From assembly GCA_021768485.1 (NCBI GenBank), contig JAIZVZ010000032.1, forward strand, positions 1 through 39,579: a stretch of DNA of 39,579 nt, read 5' to 3'. Numbering within the stretch: position 1 is the stretch's first letter; each line of letters starts with the position of its first letter. Positions 32,121 through 39,282 of this stretch are shown piece by piece. The DNA comes from Oxalobacteraceae bacterium (GTDB taxonomy: Bacteria; Pseudomonadota; Gammaproteobacteria; Burkholderiales; Burkholderiaceae_D). A model generated the notes under the pieces. It worked only from the letters and a program-made list of their open reading frames with translations, was not told the origin of the DNA and did no database searches. Made by a program: the position numbers and the translations under genes.

Positions 32121-32147
32121 GGAGGGCTCCGGAGAAAGGCGAGGATG

Positions 32148-32173
32148 CGTGTCAAAAATACGCGTCAAAAAGA
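32148..32173. repeat. 13-bp imperfect tandem repeat upstream of the adaptor gene
   Basis: CGTGTCAAAAATA (32148-32160) and CGCGTCAAAAAGA (32161-32173) agree at 11 of 13 positions. They lie in the promoter region of the RND operon. Confidence 0.6.
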
Positions 32174-32313
32174 TGACAATTTCGCCACAATCAGCACAAG
32201 GCGCAAAGTATCCATGAGGCCGCCCCTTGGTGTCAATCGCGGCCTTGCAAGCTGTGGTATTTGGTATAACGCAGCCCGGCCCGCCTACCGTTTCGCCAAG
32301 AACGGAGCGGCGC

Positions 32314-33783
32314 CTAGACGGCGATGAAGCGCATCTTGAAACTCTTGCCCTTGATGCTGCCGATATTCTCGGCGGCGCTGTTGTTGACGCGATTAGTGCC
32401 GCACAAACGCGCCAGCGCCTGTTTTGCGCTGGCGCGCTCGAGCGCCACATAGGTGATGAATTCAAAGACATTGATCTTGCCGACCTGGTCCTTGACCAGG
32501 CCGCCATCGCCGGTCAGCGCGCCGAGCAGATCGCCGGGGCGCAGCTTGTCCTTCTTGCCGCCCATGATGGCCAGCGTCACCATCGGCGCGCGCAGCGCGG
32601 TCTGCGCGGCATTTGGCGCCGGCTCGGTGCCGGGCTCGGCGTCGAGTTCTTTCAGGTCGTGCCATTGCACCGGCCCGTGCTGGTATTGCTCGATCAATTT
32701 GACGAACTTCTTTTCGTTCGGCGCGCACAAGGACAGCGCCAGGCCCTTGTCGCCGCCGCGTCCGGTACGGCCGATGCGATGAATATGGACCTCGGTATCG
32801 CGCGAGACATCGACATTGATCACCGCGCCGAGCGAGGCGATATCGAGGCCGCGGGCGGCGACGTCGGTGGCGACCAGCACCGAGCAGCTGCGATTGGCGA
32901 ACAGGACCAGGATTTCATCGCGCTCCTTTTGCTCGAGTTCGCCATACAGCGCCAGCGCCGAAAAGCCCTGCGCGCGCAAATGCTCGGCCAGTTCGCGGCA
33001 ATGGACCTTGGTATTGCAAAAAGCCAGGGTCGAGACCGGGCGGAAGTGATTCAGCAGGCGGGCACACGCCTGGTCGCGCTCGTCGAAGCCGATTTCGTAA
33101 AAACGCTGTTCGATCTGGGTCTCGCTGTGCTGCGACTCGACGATCACTTCCAGCGGATTGCTCAGAAAGGATGCCGTGGCGCGCCGGATGTCGTCGGGAT
33201 AGGTGGCCGAAAACAGCAGCGTCTGGCGGCGCGCCGGGCAGGCGCTGACGATGCCGGCGATTTCATCGAAAAACCCCATGTCGGTCATGCGGTCGGCCTC
33301 GTCGAGCACCAGCGTCTGCACCGTCGACAAGTCGATGCTGGCGCGCCCGAGATGGTCGCGGATCCGGCCCGGGGTGCCGACCACGATGTGGGCGCCGTGC
33401 TCGAGCGAGGCGATTTGCGGCCGCATCGCCGTGCCGCCGGTCAGGGTCAGGACTTTGATGTTGCCTTCAAGCCGGGCCAGCCGGCGCAACTCTTGCGCGA
33501 CCTGATCGGCCAGCTCGCGCGTCGGACACAGCACCAGGCCCTGGATCGCAAAATACGATGGGTTCAATTTCGCCAGGATGCCGAGACCGAAGGCAGCCGT
33601 CTTGCCGCTGCCGGTCTTGGCCTGGGCGATCAGGTCGCGCCGTTCGAGAATAATGGGCAGACTCTCGGCCTGAATCGCCGTCATCTGCAGATAACCGAGC
33701 GAATCGAGGTTGGCCAGCATGGTCTGGCTCAGGGCGAGGGTGGAAAACGAAGCGGCGGAATTGGCGGGCACGGTGGTGGTCAC
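32314..33783 (-). CDS. dbpA: ATP-dependent RNA helicase DbpA
   Basis: This 489-residue DEAD-box helicase has the Q motif (LGYLQMTAIQAESLP), AKTGSGKT (motif I), PTRELA, VGTPGRIRDHL, VLDEADRM (motif II), FSATYP (motif III), ATDVAARGLDI and HRIGRTGR (motif VI). After the two RecA-like domains, the last 75 residues (VTLAIMGGKKDKLRPGDLLG onward) form the DbpA RNA-binding domain, which docks on hairpin 92 of 23S rRNA during 50S ribosome assembly. The start is GTG 33783 with only a weak ribosome site. It is monocistronic. Confidence 0.94.
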   Translation of the reverse strand: MTTTVPANSAASFSTLALSQTMLANLDSLGYLQMTAIQAESLPIILERRDLIAQAKTGSGKTAAFGLGILAKLNPSYFAIQGLVLCPTRELADQVAQELRRLARLEGNIKVLTLTGGTAMRPQIASLEHGAHIVVGTPGRIRDHLGRASIDLSTVQTLVLDEADRMTDMGFFDEIAGIVSACPARRQTLLFSATYPDDIRRATASFLSNPLEVIVESQHSETQIEQRFYEIGFDERDQACARLLNHFRPVSTLAFCNTKVHCRELAEHLRAQGFSALALYGELEQKERDEILVLFANRSCSVLVATDVAARGLDIASLGAVINVDVSRDTEVHIHRIGRTGRGGDKGLALSLCAPNEKKFVKLIEQYQHGPVQWHDLKELDAEPGTEPAPNAAQTALRAPMVTLAIMGGKKDKLRPGDLLGALTGDGGLVKDQVGKINVFEFITYVALERASAKQALARLCGTNRVNNSAAENIGSIKGKSFKMRFIAV

Positions 33784-33880
33784 GATTGAACTTTATCTGA
33801 AAGCTGGCATGCAATGCATGATGCCAGACTATAGGCTGAACGGGCGGTTTGCGGCAAATTATAGGAAACTGCGAGGAGAC

Positions 33881-33910
33881 GGCGGCAAATGGTGGCAAAC
33901 GGCGCCAAAC
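33881..33910. repeat. 10-bp tandem repeat, three units
   Basis: GGCGGCAAAT, GGTGGCAAAC and GGCGCCAAAC follow each other without gaps between the dbpA start and the tRNA terminator. Confidence 0.7.
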
Positions 33911-33939
33911 AAAAAAGCCCAGCTGCAAAAGCCGGGCTT
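33911..33939 (-). terminator. rho-independent terminator of the tRNA gene
   Basis: On the minus strand AAGCCC (33939-33934) and GGGCTT (33920-33915) form a stem, extended by two more pairs after a one-base mismatch, followed by a run of T (33916-33911). It lies about 95 bases after the initiator tRNA. Confidence 0.75.
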
Positions 33940-34034
33940 GTCGTCGTATCGCGCCGCAAGGCATTGCCGCCGTGTTGATTGCCGTATTGCGTTGCGCGGG
34001 TTTTTTGCTTAATTTCTTGCTTATCTAGCATGTT

Positions 34035-34111
34035 TGGTTGCGGGGACAGGATTTGAACCTGTGACCTTCGGGTTATGAGCCCGACGAGCTGCCAGACTGC
34101 TCCACCCCGCA
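34035..34111 (-). tRNA. initiator tRNA-fMet (CAU), CCA encoded
   Basis: The 77-base sequence folds as a normal cloverleaf with anticodon CAT in the loop CTCATAA. Three consecutive G-C pairs in the anticodon stem (GGG/CCC) are the mark of the initiator. The 3' CCA is encoded. Position 1 is T, facing A72, so the end of the acceptor stem is a U-A pair rather than the C-A mismatch found in most bacterial initiators. No other tRNA is nearby. Confidence 0.95.
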
Positions 34112-34116
34112 GGCGA

Positions 34117-34145
34117 ATTATATAACAATTAAGCAATCGGTGCAA
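34117..34145 (-). promoter_or_regulatory. promoter of the initiator tRNA
   Basis: On the minus strand TTGCAC (34145-34140) and a perfect TATAAT (34122-34117) are 17 bases apart. Only 5 bases separate the -10 box from the mature tRNA end, so transcription would start at or very near position 1. Confidence 0.7.
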
Positions 34146-34198
34146 TATTGATTGATTTTATCTATTGAGGGCAGCGCCAACATGCGCCCGCGCGGGCC

Positions 34199-34220
34199 GG
34201 CAGGCAGCGGGCAGGCAGCG
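34199..34220. repeat. exact 11-bp tandem duplication
   Basis: GGCAGGCAGCG occurs at 34199-34209 and again at 34210-34220, between the tRNA promoter and egtD. Confidence 0.85.
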
Positions 34221-34402
34221 ATTACGGCGCGCCGCCAGCGACTGTCTATCGGATCGGCTATGATAAGAATGTCGCAATAAATTCATAAGCTTATCTGTTA
34301 CTTTACAGTTTAGCCGCCGGCCAGCGGACCAGACCGGCACCGGTGGGCCGCGTCAACCGATCTGTTTCATCTTGAAATGAAAATGAACGGGAGCCATCAG
34401 CC

Positions 34403-35410
34403 ATGCCCAGTTTGCGCAAGAAACGATTGATCGAGCCGCCGCCGGTGGCCGCCAGCATCGATAGCCGGAACGGGGGGGCCGCCGCTGCGCAGTTGGCGGC
34501 GCAGCGGCGCGAGCTCGCGGCGGGCCTGGGCGCGCCGTGTCCGCATGTCTCGCCCAAATTCCTGTACGACGCCCTCGGCTCGCGCCTGTTCGAAGCCATT
34601 TGCGAGTTGCCCGAATACTATCCGACCCGGACCGAGGGCGCCATTTTCGACGCCAGTCTGCCGGCCATCGCCGCCGCCGCCGGTCCCGGCACGACCCTGA
34701 TCGATCTCGGTGCCGGCAATTGCGCCAAGGCCGCGCGCTTGTTTGAACTGTTGCGGCCGCTCCAGTATGTGCCGATCGATATCTCGGCCGATTTTTTGCG
34801 CGATGCGCTTGAGCGCCTGCGCCTGCGTTTTCCGGCCATTGAAATGACGGGCCTGGGCCTCGATTTCTCGCATGAACTGCGGTTGCCGGACGGCGTGCGG
34901 CGCGCCCGCCGCCTGTTCTTTTATCCGGGTTCATCGATCGGCAATTTCTCCCCGATCGAGGCGACGGCCTTTTTGCGCCGCTTGCGCGCCGCCTGCGACG
35001 CCGACGGCGGACTGCTGATCGGCGTCGACCTGGTCAAGCAGCATGAGGTGCTCAATGCCGCCTACGACGATGCGCTCGGTCTTACGGCCGCCTTCAATCT
35101 CAATGTGCTGCGCCACCTCAACCGCTTGCTGGAAGCCGATTTCGATGTGCGCCAATGGCGTCACCGCGGCTTTTTCAATGCCGAGCTCAGCCGCATAGAA
35201 ATGCATCTCGAAGCGCGCAGTGCCGTGACCGTGCGCTGGGCTGGCGGCAGCCGCCATTTTGCCGAAGGCGAAAGCATTCATACCGAAAATAGCTATAAAT
35301 ACACGATTGCGGCCTTCGTTTCGATGCTCAAGCTGGCCGGTTTCGGTCAGCCGCGCGTCTGGCAAGACGAGGCCGGCTGGTTTGCCGTCGTGCACGCCAG
35401 CGCAATATAG
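34403..35410 (+). CDS. egtD: L-histidine N-alpha-methyltransferase (ergothioneine)
   Basis: This 335-residue enzyme makes hercynine by three methyl transfers from S-adenosylmethionine to histidine, the first step of ergothioneine synthesis. Family marks are SPKFLYDALGSRLFEAICELPEYYPTRTE (in part), the cofactor motif LIDLGAGNCAKA, VPIDISADFL, FYPGSSIGNF, GVDLVKQHEVLNAAYDD and the C-terminal SYKYT. ATG 34403 has GGGAG 9 bases upstream. egtB follows on the same strand after 99 bases, so the two form an operon. Length is normal for the family. Confidence 0.94.
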   Translation: MPSLRKKRLIEPPPVAASIDSRNGGAAAAQLAAQRRELAAGLGAPCPHVSPKFLYDALGSRLFEAICELPEYYPTRTEGAIFDASLPAIAAAAGPGTTLIDLGAGNCAKAARLFELLRPLQYVPIDISADFLRDALERLRLRFPAIEMTGLGLDFSHELRLPDGVRRARRLFFYPGSSIGNFSPIEATAFLRRLRAACDADGGLLIGVDLVKQHEVLNAAYDDALGLTAAFNLNVLRHLNRLLEADFDVRQWRHRGFFNAELSRIEMHLEARSAVTVRWAGGSRHFAEGESIHTENSYKYTIAAFVSMLKLAGFGQPRVWQDEAGWFAVVHASAI

Positions 35411-35509
35411 ATCGGACCCGATATCGCTGCCGCGACAGGCGATGGGACACATCAGCAAGACATACCGGCGGCAACGTTTTACCGGAACCGCGCTCAAGGA
35501 GAATCAGAC

Positions 35510-36880
35510 ATGCAGCGACCGATCTTGCCGCAGCGTATGCGCACCGAAACCACGCCATTGCCTTCGCTGCGCGCTTTGGCGGCCCAATTTGCGCACATCC
35601 GGCGGCGTTCGCTGGCGCTGGCCGCGCCCTTGTCCGAAGAGGATTGCGGTGCGCAATCGATGGCCGATGCCAGTCCGGTCAAGTGGCATCTGGCGCATAC
35701 CACCTGGTTTTTCGAAACATTTATCCTTGAAACATACGAGAGCGGCTTTAGGCCTTTCGATCCGGCGTTTCGCATCCTGTTCAATTCCTATTACAACGGC
35801 GTCGGCGCGCGCCACCCGCGCCCCGAGCGCGGCCTGCTGACGCGTCCGGGCCTGCCGACCATCATGGCCTACCGCGCCGCCGTCGACGAGCGGATCGGCG
35901 CGCTGTTGGAGGCCCCCTCGGACCACGGCGCGGACCCCACGCATGCCGGGCTCGCACGTTTGCTGCAGCTCGGCCTGCAGCACGAACAGCAGCATCAGGA
36001 ATTGCTGCTGACCGACGTCAAGCATTTATTGTCTTTCAATCCGGCCATGGGAGCCTACGCGGCCTCGGCCCTGCCGGCCAGTCCGCAGGCGCCCGCGGGA
36101 CACGGTGCATTGGGCTGGCAGCGGCTCGGCGGCGGCGTGCACGAAATCGGCCACGGTGGCGATGGCTTTTGCTTCGATAACGAAATGCCGCGCCACCGGC
36201 AATTCATCGAGCCGTTCGAATTTGCGCGCCGCCTGGTGAGCAACCGCGAATTTGCCGCCTTCATCGAGGCCGGCGGCTACCGCGATCCGGCGCTGTGGCT
36301 GGCGGAAGGCTGGGATCTGGTCTGCCGCCAGCAATGGTCCCATCCGCTGTACTGGCGTCGCGACCCCGAGCGAGACGGAAAATGGCTCGAATTCACCTTG
36401 CACGGTCTGGGCCCGCTCGATCCCGAGCGGCCCGTCACGCACGTCTCGCTATTCGAAGCCGATGCCTATGCACAATGGCTGGCAAGCGGCCATGCAGCCG
36501 GCGCAGACCACGGCGCTACCCGTTTGCCGACCGAAGCCGAATGGGAATGCGCCGCCGATGCCGCCAATGCGGCCAAGATCACCGAACTGGCGCAGTATGG
36601 CCATCTGCATCCGCATGCGGCTGCCGACGGCGACCAGATCTCCCAGCTGTTTGCCGATTGCTGGCAATGGACCAGCAGCAGTTATGCGCCATACCCCGGC
36701 TTTAGCGCCGCCGCCGGCGCCATCGGCGAGTACAACGGCAAGTTCATGATCAACCAGTATGTCTTGCGCGGCTCGTCGTGTGCGACGCCGCCCGGCCATA
36801 GCCGCAACAGCTACCGCAATTTTTTCCCGGCCGGCGCCCGCTGGCAGTTCAGCGGCATCCGGCTGGCGCGCTCAGTCTGA
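35510..36880 (+). CDS. egtB: ergothioneine sulfoxide synthase EgtB
   Basis: This 456-residue iron enzyme joins the sulfur of cysteine or gamma-glutamylcysteine to hercynine using O2. The N-terminal DinB-like part supplies the iron ligands: KWHLAHTTWFFE and the HEQQHQELLL motif. The C-terminal formylglycine-generating-enzyme-like domain (about 195-456) has LPTEAEWECAAD and VLRGSSCATPPGHSRNSYRNFF. AAGGAG lies 7 bases before ATG 35510. egtA, egtC and egtE are not in the window; the C-S lyase step must be done by a gene elsewhere. Confidence 0.94.
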   Translation: MQRPILPQRMRTETTPLPSLRALAAQFAHIRRRSLALAAPLSEEDCGAQSMADASPVKWHLAHTTWFFETFILETYESGFRPFDPAFRILFNSYYNGVGARHPRPERGLLTRPGLPTIMAYRAAVDERIGALLEAPSDHGADPTHAGLARLLQLGLQHEQQHQELLLTDVKHLLSFNPAMGAYAASALPASPQAPAGHGALGWQRLGGGVHEIGHGGDGFCFDNEMPRHRQFIEPFEFARRLVSNREFAAFIEAGGYRDPALWLAEGWDLVCRQQWSHPLYWRRDPERDGKWLEFTLHGLGPLDPERPVTHVSLFEADAYAQWLASGHAAGADHGATRLPTEAEWECAADAANAAKITELAQYGHLHPHAAADGDQISQLFADCWQWTSSSYAPYPGFSAAAGAIGEYNGKFMINQYVLRGSSCATPPGHSRNSYRNFFPAGARWQFSGIRLARSV

Positions 36881-36900
36881 CGCACCGGGCCCGGCGCGCC

Positions 36901-36946
36901 GACTGCGGCGCTTCGAGACTGCCGCGCTTCGATTGCCGCGCTTCAG
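36901..36946. repeat. 16-bp tandem repeat, nearly three units
   Basis: GACTGCGGCGCTTCGA (36901-36916) and GACTGCCGCGCTTCGA (36917-36932) differ at one position, and TTGCCGCGCTTCAG (36933-36946) continues the pattern. It lies between the stops of convergent egtB and the signal peptidase gene. Confidence 0.85.
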
Positions 36947-36962
36947 TCGCCGGCGCCACAAC

Positions 36963-37877
36963 TCAGTGCAGGCCGCCGATATGGCTCAGGTCGCGCAAAT
37001 TCATCCAGATGAACAGCGCCTTGCCGACGATGTTGCGGTCCGGCGCAAAACCCCAATAGCGGCTGTCGAGGCTGTTGTCGCGGTTATCGCCCATCATGAA
37101 GTACTGCCCGGCCGGCACCGTGCAGGCAAAGCCGCTGCTATCGTAGTTGCACAGTTCGTGCTGCGGAAAATCATCGGGCGCCGTTTGCAGATACGGCGGC
37201 TGGGCCGGATCGTTGAGAATCCGGTGCCGAACCGTGCCGAGCGTTTCCTCATACTGTTTTTCCGATGTCAGGCGGGCATCGTCGAGACGATCGGGAAGAT
37301 TTTGATACCGCAGCGGCCGGCCGTTGATCGTCAGGCGCTTGTCGGCATACACGATGCGGTCGCCGGGCACGCCGACCACGCGCTTGACGAGATTGACGGA
37401 CAGGTCGCGCGGCGAACGAAACACCATGACATCGCCGCGTTGCGGCTCGCCTGTCGCAAAGATTTTCTTGTTAATGACAGGCAGCCGCACACCATAGGCG
37501 AATTTATTGACGAGAATGCGGTCGCCTATCATCAAGGTCGGCAACATCGATTCCGACGGGATTTCGAACGGTTCGAACAAGAACGAGCGCAGCACGAAAA
37601 TTGCGGCGATCGCAGGAAACAGGCTGCCGCTGTAATCGATCCAGGCCGGCACCTTGTTCAGGCGGGCCAGCAGGGCGGCGCGGGCGGACTGCTGGCCGGC
37701 TTGCGCCGGCGGCGTCAGCTGCGCGCATGAGGCATCAAATTGCGCCAGTTCGAGCGCTGCGGCGCGGCGTCGCCGCTGTTTCAAAAACAGGGCATCGGCC
37801 GCATATATGGCACCGCTGACCACGGTGGCGCCGAGCAGCAGCGCGGGAAAATTATTCATCATCAGTTGCAGGGACAT
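36963..37877 (-). CDS. lepB: signal peptidase I (LepB-like)
   Basis: This 304-residue protein cuts signal peptides at the outer face of the inner membrane. The N-terminal helix (about 9-30), a linker, a second helix (about 83-100) and the catalytic domain follow the LepB plan. Ser110 in IPSESM is the nucleophile and Lys165 in VKRVVGVPGDR the general base; GDNRDNSLDSRYWG is the family's box E. It overlaps the upstream membrane-protein gene by 26 bases, with AAGGAAGGAA before ATG 37877. It lacks the usual lepA-lepB-rnc context, so it may be a second, specialised copy. Confidence 0.92.
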   Translation of the reverse strand: MSLQLMMNNFPALLLGATVVSGAIYAADALFLKQRRRRAAALELAQFDASCAQLTPPAQAGQQSARAALLARLNKVPAWIDYSGSLFPAIAAIFVLRSFLFEPFEIPSESMLPTLMIGDRILVNKFAYGVRLPVINKKIFATGEPQRGDVMVFRSPRDLSVNLVKRVVGVPGDRIVYADKRLTINGRPLRYQNLPDRLDDARLTSEKQYEETLGTVRHRILNDPAQPPYLQTAPDDFPQHELCNYDSSGFACTVPAGQYFMMGDNRDNSLDSRYWGFAPDRNIVGKALFIWMNLRDLSHIGGLH

Positions 37878-38760
37878 CGGTGTTTCCTTCCTTATTCAAA
37901 GCAATTGTCTGGTTTTGCACCGCGGCTGGGAGCGGCGCCGCCAGCAAGGCCTTCAGCGACGAATAGCGCGGACCGGCCAGGACCAGCAGTTGCAGCGCGA
38001 TACTGGCAGCGATCAGCAGCGCGCCCGGCGACAGCAAATCGAAGCCCCATATTTCGTGGGCCGCCTGGTAGGCATAGCCGGCGCCGATCAGATACAGGCA
38101 CAGCACGGTTTCGATGATTTCGAGGCGCCGGTAAGACGGACCCAGGTGATGGTCGAGCGGCCGCGGCTTGCGGCGCAGGTAATACTGCAGACTCGAGTAC
38201 CAGGCCGCAGCGCACAAAGCCATGCCCGCCAGACGCGCCAGCAGCAGGCTGCCATCGATGGCGGCGCGCTGCCAGGCGGCCAGATAATTACCGGCCAGTA
38301 CAGCCAGCAAAAAACAGGCCGGATACAGGCAGTAGGGATTGACCAGGTCGCCGAGCGCGCGCCGCTCGAGCGACGCCCGGCGTCGGGCCGGCAGCGGAAT
38401 ACGCCTGTAAATGCGGTAATAGGCCAGTGCCCCGTATACTCCTTCGAGCGCGATCCAGCCCAGCATCGGGGCGTACAGCACAAGCCAGCCGGCCTCGGCG
38501 TCCGGGCCTTGGTCGGTGCCGGGGCCGGCGGTCAGGCGCCAGACAAAATAGAGCAAGCAGGCGGCGCCGGCACCGCGCGCCAGCCAGACGCTGCTGCCTG
38601 CCGCTGCCTGCCGGCGCGCAAATGCCGGATTGCTGTCGAGCCACTCCGGATTTTTGCTCAGAAAAGAATGCCGGATCAGGCGGAAATAAATCGGCGCCGA
38701 TAAAAAATACAGAATCACCACCTGGCTGCAGGCAACGAGATAGAGCACGGCAGTTTGCAT
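37852..38760 (-). CDS. multi-pass membrane protein of unknown function
   Basis: This 302-residue protein has about eight hydrophobic helices (near 5-28, 57-80, 92-113, 140-160, 167-185, 210-232, 240-262) with basic loops (RRIPLPARRRASLERRALGD, YYLRRKPRPLDHH). I do not recognise a named family. It sits between a YtrA-type GntR gene, whose stop touches its ATG (38758-38760) without a gap, and a signal peptidase gene that overlaps its 3' end by 26 bases. The tight packing says the three act together, perhaps in processing or export of envelope proteins, which is inference. Confidence 0.8.
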   Translation of the reverse strand: MQTAVLYLVACSQVVILYFLSAPIYFRLIRHSFLSKNPEWLDSNPAFARRQAAAGSSVWLARGAGAACLLYFVWRLTAGPGTDQGPDAEAGWLVLYAPMLGWIALEGVYGALAYYRIYRRIPLPARRRASLERRALGDLVNPYCLYPACFLLAVLAGNYLAAWQRAAIDGSLLLARLAGMALCAAAWYSSLQYYLRRKPRPLDHHLGPSYRRLEIIETVLCLYLIGAGYAYQAAHEIWGFDLLSPGALLIAASIALQLLVLAGPRYSSLKALLAAPLPAAVQNQTIALNKEGNTDVPATDDE

Positions 38761-39150
38761 TTATTGGGGTCCCTTTTGCAGTTTGGCCAGCGCTTGCGCG
38801 AACGCGCCGCTGATATCGGCGACCGACAGGCCTTTGGCGGCCAGTCCGCCGACCAGCTCGGACATCAGATAGTGGGCATCCTGGGCATGGCGCTGGTCGA
38901 GATGGGAGGCGGCGTCGGGATGAATGAAAGTGCCTTTGCGGCCTGCGGTACGGATGATGCGATCCATTTCGAGGATTTTATAAGCCTTGGCGACGGTATT
39001 GTGATTCAGTTCGAGATCGTCGGCCAGCTGGCGAATGGCAGGCAGGGCCGCGCCCGGCACGAGGGCGCCGCTGCGTACTGCCTGCTGTATCTGGCGTACG
39101 ATTTGCTCGTACACGGCTTCCTGGCTGGAGAGGTCGACTTCGATATCCAT
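38761..39150 (-). CDS. GntR-family regulator, YtrA subfamily
   Basis: This 129-residue protein has the winged helix-turn-helix (about 10-78: AVYEQIVRQIQQAVRSGALV, then ALPAIRQLADDLELNHNTVAKAYKILE) and a short helical tail, as in YtrA-type regulators. It is the first gene of an operon with a membrane protein and signal peptidase I, not with the ABC genes normally found beside this type. The perfect operator TGTACTA-N8-TAGTACA lies 16 bases before its start codon, which suggests self-repression. Confidence 0.9.
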   Translation of the reverse strand: MDIEVDLSSQEAVYEQIVRQIQQAVRSGALVPGAALPAIRQLADDLELNHNTVAKAYKILEMDRIIRTAGRKGTFIHPDAASHLDQRHAQDAHYLMSELVGGLAAKGLSVADISGAFAQALAKLQKGPQ

Positions 39151-39166
39151 CGTTTATTAACCACAA

Positions 39167-39217
39167 TGTACTATGCATCAATAGTACAATTATTGATGAA
39201 ATTTTTGTCGATGGCAA
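39167..39217 (-). promoter_or_regulatory. operator and candidate promoter of the GntR-lepB operon
   Basis: TGTACTA (39167-39173) and TAGTACA (39182-39188) are perfect inverted half-sites separated by 8 bases. On the minus strand TTGCCA (39217-39212) and AATAAT (39194-39189) are 17 bases apart; the operator would cover the transcription start. The operator is convincing and the promoter is moderately so. Confidence 0.7.
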
Positions 39218-39282
39218 GAACTATCGGCGGCCGCGCCGCCACCGGCGCCACGGCGCGATCGCTTCTTCATGCTCCGCACCCG

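Noticed and set aside
32227-33789. 520-codon rightward open frame opposite dbpA
   Set aside because: The opposite strand encodes a full DbpA with all helicase motifs; this frame is its mirror.
33780-34145. Short leftward open frame through the tRNA
   Set aside because: Its sequence is the well-known false protein made by translating a tRNA gene.
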